A DNA stretch of 64,000 nt from Loripinus fragilis (taxonomy: Eukaryota > Mollusca > Bivalvia > Lucinida > Lucinidae). Under the pieces are notes generated by a model that ran no database searches, had not been told where the DNA came from, and saw only the letters and a list, made by a program, of their open reading frames with translations. The DNA is taken from positions 33,887,601 through 33,951,600 of the forward strand of contig OZ026521.1 in NCBI GenBank assembly GCA_964019695.1, given 5' to 3'. The translations under genes were made by a program, and so were the position numbers. Shown piece after piece: positions 10,560-20,205 of this stretch. Within the stretch, counting starts at the first letter, position 1. The number at the start of each line of letters is the position of its first letter.

Positions 10560-11341
10560 CTGTTTTCTGCGAGTATAAAGTTATCTCTCCTTTTTTCAAT
10601 ATGGCGCTACCAATTTTTGAGTGTGCGACCCCCCCCCCCCCCCAAAAAAAAAAAAAATAAAAAATAAGTGTAGACATTTATCTTCAATTGAAGACTAGTT
10701 TCATCCTTTAGGACGATGAGGTAAATTCTCTCAAAAGCATTCAGAGACTGCGCCTAATAGTATATCAAGTGTATTGGTGAAATGCACGAAAACAGAGTAT
10801 TTTTCACATGGGGGTAGCAACTTTGCAAGCGATTTTCCGAGCCGTCAAGCATGTCAGAATGCTGTTAATCATGTTTTTGAGTAGAAAATTTATATGTTTC
10901 GTCTAATTGATCAAGTTTTACGCATTTTTACAAAAAATAACGGTATTATCAGAAACGATATCGAGGGAAATGTTCTATTTTATAGGGTAGTAAGAGTTAT
11001 CCCTCATTAGCTATATCTGCAAATGTAGAAAATGAGCCAAATTTGATTTAAAAATAAATAAAAGTTAAATTGATTTTAGAAAATAAAATAATTTACGAAA
11101 AAATAATGTTTTAACACTGCAAAAAATCGATTCGCAATTCGTACTTCACAATTCCCTTTTTTGCAAGGATAGAGTTATCTCCCCCTTTTTAGATATGACG
11201 CTACCAATTTTCGAACGTACGACACAATCAAAATTAAATTAGAGGCATTTAGTTTTGATTTGAGATTGGTTTCATCCTTTATGACGATGAGGTAAGTTTT
11301 CTCAAAATGTAAGCCTCTTATGAAATTCAGCAACGCGCCTA
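10560..11341 (-). repeat. Right inverted arm of the 5.3-kb element
   Basis: Reverse complement of 6041-6790. It carries two ATCCTTTA(T/G)GACGATGAGG blocks, at about 10705-10725 and 11273-11293, mirroring the duplicated block of the left arm. A mononucleotide tract, C15 followed by A12-13 (10629-10656), interrupts the arm and is absent from the left side. Confidence 0.8.
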
Positions 11342-11344
11342 AGA

Positions 11345-11566
11345 ACAGAGATGAATTTTTTAATAATGTTTGTGAATAGTAAATGTTTCTTGGTAATATT
11401 TGTGGACATGAAATTTTTCATGTTCCTATTTAGGAACAGAAAAAGTATAGTGATCAGATTTGTGAATATATACAGTGTTATGTTCATACCATGACATCTT
11501 TTCAAGCTATATCTGTGAAATCTGCATGCTCTGGACTGAAGATCTGAACTTTTCATGTCTTGTTGG
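11345..11566. repeat. Continuation of the TTGTGAACAGAAA minisatellite
   Basis: Motifs such as TTTGTGAATAGTAAATG, TTTCATGTTCCTATTT and AGGAACAGAAAAAGTAT repeat those found left of the big element at 5590-5830. This is what an insertion into that tract would leave. Confidence 0.5.
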
Positions 11567-11570
11567 TTAA

Positions 11571-11797
11571 CCCAATTATAAGCCTAGCGTCCATTTATTG
11601 GACACAGCAAACAGTGGAGAATTAAACCAGATGCCGCAACATGCGGCGTCTGGTTTAATTCTCCACTGTTTGCTTACAGAATATACTTTTATGATTTAAA
11701 TGAAATTGTAAATTACTACATGTACCCAACAACCCTTAAATTCAAAATGGATTCATCCAATTGATAATGGTGGGAATTTCCATTAGGCATAGATAGG
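11571..11797. mobile_element. TTAA MITE, family F2 (copy a)
   Basis: Flanked by TTAA (11567-11570 and 11798-11801), with ends CCCAATTATAAGCC and TAGGCATAGATAGG. The core is a perfect long hairpin around GATGCCGCAACATGCGGCGTC, nested in GCAAACAGTGGAG / CTCCACTGTTTGC arms. The right half (ACCCAACAACCCTTAAAT, AATTGATAATGGTGGG) matches 48774-48994. Confidence 0.8.
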
Positions 11798-11987
11798 TTA
11801 ATGCAATCTGTAAGACTATATAATGATTGATTACCTTGGAGCTTATAGTATATGCAAAGTGAACAGTAGATTATGAATATCTCTGTTTTATTAAATTATT
11901 ATTGGAATAGTGAATGATAATGACTATAATTATAGTCAATTTATATATATATGACTATATTCTATCTATTGTATAAGTGCACTGTGT

Positions 11988-12172
11988 AGCCGAGCGCAGT
12001 GGCTCAGTTGGTAGAGCGTTAAACTGGGAATCGAAGGGTTGCTAGTTTGAGTCTCACCTGAATCACTGTGTTGTGTCCTTTAGCAAGACACTTTATCCAC
12101 TGCTTCAATCCAGAAAATCGTCCCAACACAACTGAAAAATTGTTGACTGGGACGTAAAGCATCAAAACAAAC
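11988..12172 (+). mobile_element. tRNA-derived SINE (copy 1, GGGAATCGAAGG subtype)
   Basis: The head GAGCGCAGTGGCTCAGTTGG-TAGAGCG is a polymerase III box A region, and GGTTGCTAGTTTGAGTCTC is a weak box B. A conserved body follows (CACTGTGTTGTGTCCTTTAG, CAAGACACTTTATCC), then the tail ATTGTTGACTGGGACGTAAA. It is not a tRNA gene: no cloverleaf acceptor pairing, and a long non-tRNA body. Confidence 0.85.
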
Positions 12173-12285
12173 CCAGTGGGCAAAGAGTTTATCAGAAAGT
12201 AAAGCAGGCCTTTCATTCCCATTATCCCTAGTCATAATATTCCTAAGTAACCCTGTTCATGCTGAACCCCAATAAATCCTCTTTG

Positions 12286-12347
12286 GAAAGCAGAGTAGGG
12301 CCTGAGCAGCTGGCTTTTGCCAGCTGATCAGGCCCTACGCTGCTTTT
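12286..12347. repeat. Palindrome with CAGCTGGC core
   Basis: Arms AGTAGGGCCTGAGCAGCTGGC and GCCAGCTGATCAGGCCCTAC pair around a TTTT loop, giving a 55-60 bp hairpin. The GATCAGGCC word links it to the core of the TTAA MITE families; full element ends are not recognised. Confidence 0.65.
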
Positions 12348-12439
12348 CATTATATAAGCCTGTAAATTTATGTGGTAACAAATAAGATGATTGAAAAAAG
12401 CATGTTGGTAGGACAAGCAGATAGATTTTTCCAGCAAGA

Positions 12440-13560
12440 CACGGTCAAAGTCCTCTTGATCTTAACTGAAATTAGTTTGGACAAGTCAGGCTAAAAAGGG
12501 ATAAACCGGTTTAAGTAGGAATACAACATACTTACATTGAAAAATTAGATTTCTTTTTACTGTTTCAAGATGGAAGCAACAGTCAAAACAAGTAAACCAA
12601 GTTTGTCAATTTACCGTTGACATTATTTTTAGATGTTTTGTCGAACAACTTTTGAGAAAACCTACTAAAATTAAAGTTGAGTTGGAATGCACATTTTACA
12701 CTGAAAAAATCACAAATGTAAAATTCATATGCAAGAAAAGATATTTATGATTATGTCCAACAGCCCCTATGCAACCTGGCCCCAAAGTTAAAATTAAGAC
12801 TTTTTTCACGCTCAACTCAACTGAGCATTGAAGCTTGTCATGCTCATAAATTTATGTTGAAATGCCACAAATTGTTTGCATTTTAACATTTATTAACATG
12901 ATAATTACAGCATTTGAGAGTTTGAAAGCAAGAAAAGTCTTTATTTTTCAGCATTTTAGTTTTTTAGCAGTTGAAATTTCATGCTCAGTTGAGCTTTATA
13001 ATAACCTCGGGGCCTGAAATATAGCAGAGTGGGGACATAGCAGAGCTCTAAGATGCCATATGATCATGTAATGAATAATCTGGGTTTTTGTTGTTCCTGT
13101 CAAGCCATAAAACTTCACTGAGCTTTAGCGCCTTTGATTTCACACCAAAAGACCTGATTTTGAGCTGGTCCCTGCAGTGATGGGGGCTGTAGTTAAAAAT
13201 GATGGATGCCCTGGAAGAAAATAACTCATAATTTTTGAAGTTCTTGCTAGGTAGGCTCTGTAGTTGAGGAGGCTGGTCTAATACTTGGTTGTATTGTTTT
13301 CTCATGGGGAGGCTTATAATACTGTCAGTAGCTCTTTTCAAATATTATCAGCCATCAATTTTTATGGTCAGCCAATCACCCACTTGGGTTTAATGTAAAC
13401 ATTTTAACATTCAGGTCTGTTGAATAAAACATTTTATGGTTTTTACTATTTAAAGTGCAAGTACTGTAAGTCTGTTATTGGGCAATCAGTAGGGTGGTTA
13501 GTTTGTCCCCCCATTAAAAAAAAAGTTATGTGCTCTGTACACTTATAAGATCAACTAGGG
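12440..13560. other. Non-coding stretch, 1.1 kb
   Basis: No convincing exon. A 97-codon minus-strand frame at 13048-13341 has no recognisable domain and no splice context. No terminal repeats were found. Confidence 0.4.
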
Positions 13561-13564
13561 TATG

Positions 13565-13850
13565 CAGGGCTGCTGTCCGTTCTAAGGCGGTGGTTCTGTT
13601 GTTGTTGACTTTTTGTTTATTGTTACTCCCATTGTGGGAGTCTGTAATTGTTCTATGTTTTGTTGTACGTTACTTTATGTCCATTCTAGTATTGCAATCA
13701 TCTTGATGGGGAAGAGAGAGCTGATTGCTTTGCTTAATTTGTCTTCCTGGTGTCTCTTGATGGTTGAGCCGCTCTTCCTCGTGGTGCCACGGGGTTGTCT
13801 GCAGTTTGTGAATGTGGTATTTCCTGATCATACTCACTTACTATTTTAGA
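13565..13850 (-). repeat. Interspersed repeat A (copy 3)
   Basis: Reverse-strand copy with the full 3' portion: on the plus strand it reads GGCTGCTGTCCGTTCTAAGG at one end and CCTGATCATACTCACTTACT at the other. It matches 56610-56830 and 10108-10395. The open frame across it is incidental. Confidence 0.75.
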
Positions 13851-13985
13851 TAAACATAATTTTTGAGCGCAAAAATTGTAAATATTTTCTTACCCATCAG
13901 TTTTAACACATGTTTTGGGTGCTCAAAATAACCAACTCATCGAGAATTTTTTTTTTTTTTGGTTTCACACTCTTAACTTGCCCTG
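13850..13985 (+). mobile_element. Palindromic MITE, family I (copy 1, damaged)
   Basis: It starts GATAAACATAATTTTTGAGC and keeps ATTTTCTTACCCATCAGTTT and GTTTTGGGTGCTCAAAA. The usual AGAACCGTCTCA hairpin has been lost, replaced by a T-rich run. It ends TTTCACACTCTTAACTTG. Confidence 0.65.
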
Positions 13986-14129
13986 GGTAAATACTGTTTA
14001 ACGAGTTTAGAGAGATCTCTCCCTTGTGTTCTCAGTTTTGCATACAAATTTAGAGAAATCTCCATCTGATATAGTTCTAAAATTGCAAACACTTTCCACT
14101 TTCTGCTATTTAATAAAATGCTGGTATTG

Positions 14130-14225
14130 ACAAATTGCTTTCTGAATAGCAAACAGGGGAGACCCTGATCAGACTGCTTCAGAAGCAGTCTGGTCTTGGT
14201 CTGCACTGTTTGTCTACTGTCTAGG
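14130..14225. repeat. Hairpin with CAGACTGCTTCAGAAGCAGTCTG core
   Basis: Arms GCAAACAGGGGAGACCCTGATCA.. and ..CTTGGTCTGCACTGTTTG surround ACTGCTTC/GAAGCAGT. The GCAAACAG..CTGTTTG frame matches the core of several TTAA MITEs; outer ends are not clear. Confidence 0.6.
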
Positions 14226-14303
14226 CCTTTTTGGCGGGCAGCAAATGTTCGAAGTTTTAGAACATCTACCGTAGGTGGTAATATTGTCCCCAGCGGCTGT
14301 TAA

Positions 14304-14505
14304 CTCTTTGCCTAATTGTGTCTGTCTCCTGATAACCTTTGCAAACAGTTTGGACTCTGATCAGGCCCGACAAAATGTCGGTCCTGATATGGATCCAAAC
14401 TCTTTGACACTCTGATGGTATTCCTGAAAGATTTTTTTAAAAAATCTGTTTTTGAAAATCAGCAGACGACAAAAAAGCATACAAAATTACCCAGTGGGCA
14501 AAGAA
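14304..14505 (+). mobile_element. TTAA MITE, family G (copy 1)
   Basis: TTAA (14300-14303) then CTCTTTGCCTAATTGTG. The body holds GATAACCTTTGCAAACAG, TTTGGACTCTGATCAGGCCC, a GACAAAATGTC loop and GACACTCTGATGGTATTCC, and it ends AGCAGACGAC..CCCAGTGGGCAAAGAATTA. This is the most abundant element type in the window. Confidence 0.8.
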
Positions 14506-14782
14506 TTAGTACGAGAGCTGATCATGAAACAATACATTTCCATTACGATCAGTGTGACAAGAATTGAGATGGAACTGGTCTTGCTGCAAGATTTTGATGG
14601 TTGAGAAATCAATGCTGGAAGATTTTAATTGGGTCTGCATCTGACACTCCGGGTCACTTAGATGCATTATTAGTTGACATTAAAATGCATTTTCAAAATG
14701 AGGAGTTTGGTGATCCCACCAACGGAGGTCATAATGGAGACAGGGCCATATAGCTTAAAGTCTCACCCAACAGACTGGAGAA

Positions 14783-14973
14783 AGGGAGCGCAGTGGTAGA
14801 GTGCTTGACTCGAGACCAAGGAGCGGCGGATTCGAGCCTCACCGGCGTCAATGCGTTGTGTCTTTGAGTAAGACACATTTATCCTAGCTTAGTACTAGTT
14901 CAACCCAGGAAGACCCGTCCCTTCATAACTGAAAGATTGTTGATGGGATGTAGAATCAAATCAAACAAAAAAT
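14783..14973 (+). mobile_element. tRNA-derived SINE (copy 2) with 13-bp TSD
   Basis: Flanked by ACAGACTGGAGAA at 14770-14782 and 14974-14986. The head GGGAGCGCAGTGGTAGAGTG has lost the GGCTCAGT part of box A. The body (GTTGTGTCTTTGAGTAAGAC, GGTTCAACCCAGGAAGACCC-like) and the tail ATTGTTGATGGGATGTAG are intact. The perfect TSD means a relatively recent LINE-driven insertion. Confidence 0.9.
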
Positions 14974-14986
14974 ACAGACTGGAGAA

Positions 14987-15514
14987 GCCGAGGATCAAAC
15001 CTGGGTGGCCCCTGGTTTTGCAAGAAGAGTGGTTTATCAACTACACCACAGCAGCTTGTAGTTCCAAAATTGTCCCCCATGAAAAAAAAGGTTTTGTAAA
15101 GAGGTATCAATTGAAGAAGATTGTTGGCTCTAATAATTTTTCAGCGCAGTTCATTAAAATAATTTCCCATTATAAAAAGATTGGCTATAACATTAGTATA
15201 TTGCAACAGACTGCATGCTTGGTGGTCAACCCAATCACAGTTGGCAACTTTGCTTTCCTCTTTAATTGCACGCTGGTGGGTCGGACTTCAGACTCTATGA
15301 CGGTTCCGACTTAAAGACTTCTCTATTGATGAAATGGTAGGGGCCTGATGCTTTGGCTGTTTGTCTGGCCCACCGGGGTTTACCTGTTGGATTTCTTTTG
15401 CTCCGGTATTCAGTTTTATTTACTGTTGAGTCCTTATCTTTGCTTTATCTCCTTTTTATATCTTGATTTATATGTTCTAGGAGATGATGCATTGATAAGT
15501 TAGGGTCTTTCATG
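14987..15514. other. Non-coding stretch
   Basis: A 125-codon plus-strand frame overlaps the SINE end and continues here to 15314, but part of it reads through SINE sequence and no domain is recognisable, so I do not call it a gene. Confidence 0.4.
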
Positions 15515-15840
15515 CAAACCAAACATCTATGTGTCTTGATCCACATCTGAACTAAGGATGAGGTTGGTGCACAGTAAAACCGGTTAAAGCCCTCCAGTAA
15601 AATATTTTACTGACTGTTCCAAGGCGGTGATTCTTTTGTGGATCTTTTATGTTTTTTCTGTGTTGGTTTTGCTATGTCTTTGTGCGGGTAAGTTTATATG
15701 TGCCTTGTGGTCACCTGCTGGGAAAGGGCTGACCTCTTGGCTCTCGTTTGTGGTGTCTTACTGTGAGTTTGTCACTTTCCCATTGGTATCCAGGGTCAGG
15801 TGTGGTACTTGATTGTATCGATTCCTGATCTTTGCACCCT
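15515..15840 (+). repeat. Interspersed repeat A2 (copy b)
   Basis: The longest intact copy. It begins ACCAAACATCTATGTGTCTT, which is also the start of the split copy at 38337. It continues with TGACTGTTCCAAGGCGG, CTTGTGGTCACCTGCTGG, GGGCTGACCTCTTGGCTCTC and GGTCAGGTGTGGTACTTGAT. Confidence 0.75.
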
Positions 15841-16302
15841 TACTTACTTTTTTCTATAGTGAATGAGAATTAACATGTTAAATATAGTTTCTGCCAATGT
15901 TTCAACAAAAATGAATATATGTTTTCTCTTTGTGGCATATAAAACAGATTTTTGATTTTGATTTGTACCTTTAATATTCTAATGAAGAAAGTGGTAATGA
16001 TTATAATCTTTAGGTGAAATCTGACGGCTTTGATGGTAATTTAAATCTGAAATCATTGACTTGTAAACAAATCTAAAACAGTTATGGTTTACTTATTATG
16101 ATAAATGTTTTCATGATTAACACATATTTTTGTGATTGAAGGTTTTACCCTTGTTTTGGCAAGTAAAAACATATTTTTTTTTGTAATTTAATGGCATTTT
16201 CATGGTGTTATTATATCATTTTAAAATTTTACTGCAAAAGAATGCCTAATGAAATATCTATATCTTTTTAAAGGTGAGTTCATTGAGTGCCTATCTTATA
16301 TC
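15841..16302. other. Non-coding stretch
   Basis: AT-rich, no recognised exon or repeat edge. Confidence 0.4.
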
Positions 16303-16508
16303 GGGCCTCGACACAAGAAAACTTGTCTTCGGGGTTTGCGAACAACACTGATCAGTGCCTTTGATATTCGATTTTTGGAAAGTATCATATCTAAACTTGC
16401 TGCAGAGAAATTTCAATTTTCCAGCTAGTCTTAGTAGCTGAGGAGACTGGTTTAAGTCTCACGCTTTGTCGGAAACCCCGAAGACAGGTTTTGTCGTGTC
16501 GGGGGCCA
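16303..16508. mobile_element. MITE family N (copy with long TIRs)
   Basis: Ends GGGCCTCGACACAAGAAAAC and its inverse GTTTTGTCGTGTCGGGGGCC, followed inward by TTGTCTTCGGGGTTT / AAACCCCGAAGACAGG. The TIR is about 35 bp. Inside are TGGAAAGTATCATAT, AACTTGCTGCAG and CCAGCTAGTCTTAGTAGCTG, common to the family. Confidence 0.78.
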
Positions 16509-17514
16509 TATGTGCTGTGGAAGCTTCAGAACATTTGAACGCCCAAGATCTTTGTCACATTGATCTAAAGAGTAACATAATATACTCAACAAAAAAAGAA
16601 AACACAGAGTACAGTTGGTAAAACTCTAACTAATTAAGCATTGCCAAAAAATTCTTGTAATTTTTGTTAGTTGTAGGCAAATATTTGAGCTTACATGTAC
16701 ATAAATTAATGCATGAAAATTTTGTACTTTTCAACTTATATTCAGCTTTTCCAAGCTCTATCTGCTGAAAGAGTCTGTGGCACTAAAAAATAATTTTGAA
16801 AAGTTGTATCAGCATATGGTGCTTAATTGTGTTTTGTGCCTTTCTTTGTTGGTTTTCTATGTGACATGTAAAGATTATATGCCTAACAGTTTGAGCCATT
16901 ATTGTGCTGATTGTTGGTTAAACCATCTGAATTCAGCCTGTTACTTTCAGTACAGTCTCTGATAATAGTTTTGAACACCAAAAAGTCAGTTATTTATGCT
17001 TAATTCAGACATTCTAGATAAGTATCGTTGCATTTGAGCACTCAGACACTAATTTTGATACAGTATGTCACAATTAAAAGTCAATATTTTCAGCTATTTT
17101 TAGTCTATTGACATTTCATAAGGTTTCTCTCCAGTATGTAATCAACTGTGCTAGGAAGTCCACAACAGGGCATATTAAACAGCCAATGACTGTGTATGAT
17201 CCAAGATGGGATAAAAACATTAAAGCCTGATTATTTTACTAGCTTTTGGTTCCATTGATCTTGGCCTATGCTGAAAAAGATCTTGTTACTGACACTATTT
17301 TTGTGATTTGCAAATTGACCCCCATCTGGTTTGAAGACGGTTTTATTGAGATCAATTTTAACTATTCGAAAAGAAATTTTTAGAATGTAAGGCATGATTA
17401 AAGTTGCAAACAAAGTTTGTATTACATTTACAGCTTTCAGAAAAATTGACAAGGTTTACCGTATGCATATATTATAATCATTAAGCGCAGCAGACAACAC
17501 ATAATGTGATACCG
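16509..17514. other. Non-coding stretch, 1 kb
   Basis: No gene recognised. TATACTCAACAAAAAAAG at 16580 resembles the terminus of some DNA transposons but no inverted partner was seen. Confidence 0.4.
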
Positions 17515-17705
17515 CAGGCCTTTAGTTAAGAATGTGTAACAAAAAAATAATTTTCTGCCTTTTCAACCAAAACATATGTTGTGGGTACTAGCTGAAGAGA
17601 ACCGTCTCAATGAGACGGAGAACCGTCTCAATGAGACGGTTTTTAGCACCCTTAACATATGTTAAAAATAATGGGTAAGAATTTGTACACTGAAATTTTT
17701 TGTTT
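17515..17705 (-). mobile_element. Palindromic MITE, family I (copy 2, doubled core)
   Basis: Reversed relative to the other copies: it starts CAGGCCTTTAGTTAAGAATG and ends near AAATTTTTTGTTTATC. The core motif GAGAACCGTCTCAATGAGAC occurs twice in tandem (17612-17640), whereas other copies carry it once. Flanking words CATATGTTGTGGGTAC and GTTAAAAATAATGGGTAAG belong to the family. Confidence 0.75.
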
Positions 17706-17734
17706 ATCTTAACCTATATACCATATCTTTCTTG

Positions 17735-17860
17735 AATTTCTGGACAAATAAGGCTTGAGATATTATGTGAAACATCTGCCCTGAAATATCAAATCTTATC
17801 TGGTTTCCTAATGAGGCAGTACAATTTGGAATTGTATGGTAGAGCTTTTAATGGTCTGGC
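17735..17860. mobile_element. Possible decayed TTAA MITE, family J
   Basis: AAATAAGGCTTGAGATATTA, TGTGAAACATCTGCC and CAATTTGGAATTGT resemble the stem of family J (AATAAGGTATGATATTAC.. CAAAATTTGAAATTGT) but both ends are gone. Confidence 0.35.
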
Positions 17861-18000
17861 TGTCTTCCTTCCATTTTTTATTAAATTGTCAAGATTACCA
17901 TCATATTAAGACACTATTAATGTACAGTCATCTTGTTTTATTTATTTCATGCTAAAGTATAGTGTGTGCCAGCCAGCCCTCTTTCAGCACTTTTAATAAT

Positions 18001-18242
18001 GAGCTGTGGCATGAGATTTCCAACAATGTGGTATTTTGATAAGTGTAGACTCAGATGAGCCTGTGCAGCCTCCTTTTAAGCTTAGAAACTCCAAATAGTG
18101 TTCAGTCAGTAGATTAACAATCATAGAATACTCAAGCGACTAGCAAAGGCTCTGATCAGACTGCGCGTATGCGCAGGCTGATCTGAGGCTTTGCTGGTCG
18201 CACATACCACATTGTTGGAAATCTCATGCACTGGCTCAATTT
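18001..18242. mobile_element. Foldback MITE, 242 bp
   Basis: Outer arms GAGCTGTGGCATGAGATTTC-CAACAATGTGGTA and TACCACATTGTTGGAAATCT-CATGCACTGGCTC are inverted over about 33 bp. The centre is a hairpin, CTGATCAGACTGCGC / GCGCAGGCTGATC, inside CGACTAGCAAAGGC / GCTTTGCTGGTCG. Family is not assigned; the core resembles families N and T. Confidence 0.78.
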
Positions 18243-18342
18243 GAATCTTTCATCTACTTTCGTACTGTTGTGTAGAAGCAGAGAAAGCTCTTCTGGCGCA
18301 ACTTCTTGAATGGGTAGTCTCTGGTCATCAACGTCATATGTC

Positions 18343-18486
18343 AAGATAAACAAAATTTTTAAGTGTAAATTGTTGAATATTTTCGTACCCGTCAGTTTTC
18401 ACATACCTTTGAGACTGTTCTATTGTGTAACCACAACATATGTTTTGGTTGATAAGTAAGAAACTAATTTTTATTGCACACGCTTA
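18343..18486 (+). mobile_element. Palindromic MITE, family I (copy 3, damaged)
   Basis: GATAAACAAAATTTTTAAG at the start and CACAACATATGTTTTGGTTG near the end match the family. The GTCTCA hairpin has been lost and replaced by TTTGAGACTGTTCTATTG. Confidence 0.65.
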
Positions 18487-19267
18487 TTTAGGGGTCTGCT
18501 ACGTGATAAGCACCAACTTTTGAAGCACTGGCTCATTAATGCGGCAGGAGTGTCACAGTTCAAAAGACGAAAAAACATTCAGGAATTTTGGGGTTTTTAA
18601 TTTACTAGGGTTGACTCAATATAATCGGAAGAGTATTTGTATCATGTTGTCGCCAGGTCATTGATGAAATAGCTTGTATTTCTATTTGTACAATGGAAAC
18701 TTGAGATTATGATTGATCTGTGGTCGATTGAATTATAAGAAAAATATCCATGAAAAATTGTTTACTATAAATATTTGGTACTTGATCACCCATGTTGAAC
18801 AAGATTCTTTTGAATGCCGTAATTAATCTTATAATTGCCCAACACACAGAAATAACGAGAGAGAAGGATTTTGGATCAGATGGATTGAAACTGCTACAAG
18901 GGTGTTTTTTCTGCTGAAATTTTGCATGCAATTAAACAGGATAATTTTAACTCACTGAACATGAACATATTCTGATCGCTATGAACTTGTAAGGGAAATT
19001 GTCTTTTTGATTTTGTAGTGTGTTTTTTATACATGAGGAAGGTTAAAATTTGGCATAGAAAGAGTATAGTGTTACTTGATGTAGCTCTTTTCATTTTTAT
19101 GAACTTTGACCTCTTCCAGGGCCCCACAGCAAACACTTAGGGTATAGGGAATTTTAAGCTAATACAAAATAGAATTGAAATCTGTCCAGGGAATTGGGAT
19201 ATTTTGCTTTACACCGATAGAGGAGATTTCGGTATCCCCATTTACTCATTCCTCACACATGTCGACT
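18487..19267. other. Non-coding stretch
   Basis: No exon recognised. AAGCACTGGCTCATTAATG at about 18522-18540 resembles the right end of the 18001-18242 element and may be a fragment of it. Confidence 0.4.
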
Positions 19268-19410
19268 TTTGTTGTCTTCATATAACAATTTGGCAAACAA
19301 TTTCTTCCCAGATAAGGCTTGACAAAAAGTCAGGCCTGATGTGGATCCAGATAAAATGAAATTGTATGAAAATTGAAACTCTGATGGTATTCCAGAGATT
19401 TTTGGGACAG
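19268..19410 (+). mobile_element. TTAA MITE, family G (fragment)
   Basis: TTGTTGTCTTCATATAAC, GGCAAACAATTTC, GACAAAAAGTCAGGCCTGAT, GTGGATCC and ACTCTGATGGTATTCC appear in family order, but both ends are eroded. Confidence 0.55.
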
Positions 19411-19995
19411 TGTTAATTTGATTCAATAATAATTGGAATAGATCAGGTATTACAAAAAAAAATTAATATTGCTTGTATTTTCCGATACAAAGACATTGAT
19501 CAACCCACAGAGCCCTATACAATGGTATCAGCTTGTAACATTTTGTGGTTTGTTAATTGTTTTCACCTGTGTTCTGAATCCTTGTGTGTGCAATTGGTCA
19601 AAGAGGTCGACCTGAGGGTTTTTAGTGACAAATCATGGACATTTTTAATTTTGATAGATTTGTCCATGGTTCAGTGTCAAAAACCCATGGGAATGGATTA
19701 TAAACCTTATATATTAAAACAGGTTAAAAATTTCGGCAATCTGCTATTAGTTTATCCCACTCTCTGGCATCAATAGCCAGGTCTTAAGTCAGCTTAGCTG
19801 GAGCTTTAGATCCTGTATCTACCTTATTGAGTATAAACCCTATGCAAGGATCTCCAGTCGTTGAAAGTAAGACTGTAGGTCTGGAATATCAACTTATTAT
19901 GCTTAGATCCATGAGCAGGGGAAACAGCCAAGCTTTTAAGCAATGAACAGTCGTGAGCAATGCGAGATGGCCTTCAGCATGCCTGGAAATATGGT
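19411..19995. other. Unassigned; possible Gypsy pol linker remnant at the right
   Basis: No exon recognised at 19411-19780. The part from about 19785 continues directly downstream (minus strand) of the RNase H remnant and may be the decayed RNase H-integrase linker; no motif proves it. Confidence 0.35.
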
Positions 19996-20172
19996 CTACT
20001 CTTCCTGGGGATGTTTGTGACGTGAAAGCCCATCAGCATCTGCATTCTTCTTACCACTCCTGTACTTTATGCTGAACTTGTAACCACTCAGAGAATTTAC
20101 CAATCTTTGTCCTGTAGCATCAAGCTCATCTTCGCAAGCCAAGGGTACTAAGTCCACTTCATTCCTTACCCA
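19996..20172 (-). pseudogene. Ty3/Gypsy RNase H remnant
   Basis: The minus-strand reading from about 20172 ends at a TAG at 19996-19998. It includes LDATGQRL followed about 12 residues later by FSIKYRSGKKNADADGLSR. In Ty3/Gypsy Pol these words mark the C-terminal part of RNase H (the DxxGQR segment and the NxxADxLSR motif). Only about 55 codons remain; the catalytic N-terminal part of RNase H and the integrase are absent. It lies 5.6 kb downstream, on the same strand, of the RT remnant at 25.8-26.3 kb, so both may derive from one element broken up by later insertions. That link is inferred. Confidence 0.8.
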
Positions 20173-20205
20173 CGAAGTGGACTTAGTACCCTTGGCTTGG
20201 GAAGA
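20129..20205. repeat. Inverted duplication inside the Gypsy remnant
   Basis: CAAGCCAAGGGTACTAAGTC (20136-20155) is repeated inverted as GACTTAGTACCCTTGGCTTG (20180-20199), with GTCCACTTC / GAAGTGGAC extending the arms. The spacer is about 13 bp. One arm lies in RNase H sequence, so this is a secondary inverted duplication or fold-back, not a MITE. Confidence 0.75.

Larger units (their letters stand above)
6041..11341. mobile_element. 5.3-kb TIR element carrying a satellite array
   Basis: The outer ends are inverted: TAGGCGCGTTGCTGAA on the left and TTCAGCAACGCGCCTA on the right, both flanked by AGA (6038-6040, 11342-11344). The inverted arms extend about 750 bp (6041-6790 against 11341-10560). 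Inside lie a 187-bp satellite array, three inverted satellite copies and a copy of repeat A. No transposase frame is visible, so this is non-autonomous, or the coding region has been replaced. Ends beginning TA and a 3-bp flank do not settle the superfamily; a TA target is also possible. Confidence 0.75.

Noticed and set aside
11988..12060. tRNA gene
   Set aside because: Box A and B are present but there is no acceptor-stem pairing, and the sequence continues into a SINE body and tail; the same holds for the other eight copies.
13048..13341. 97-codon minus-strand frame
   Set aside because: No domain, no splice or start context, no second line of evidence.
16580..16600. Terminus of a transposon (TATACTCAACAAAA)
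   Set aside because: The word is suggestive but no inverted partner or TSD was found within 1.5 kb.
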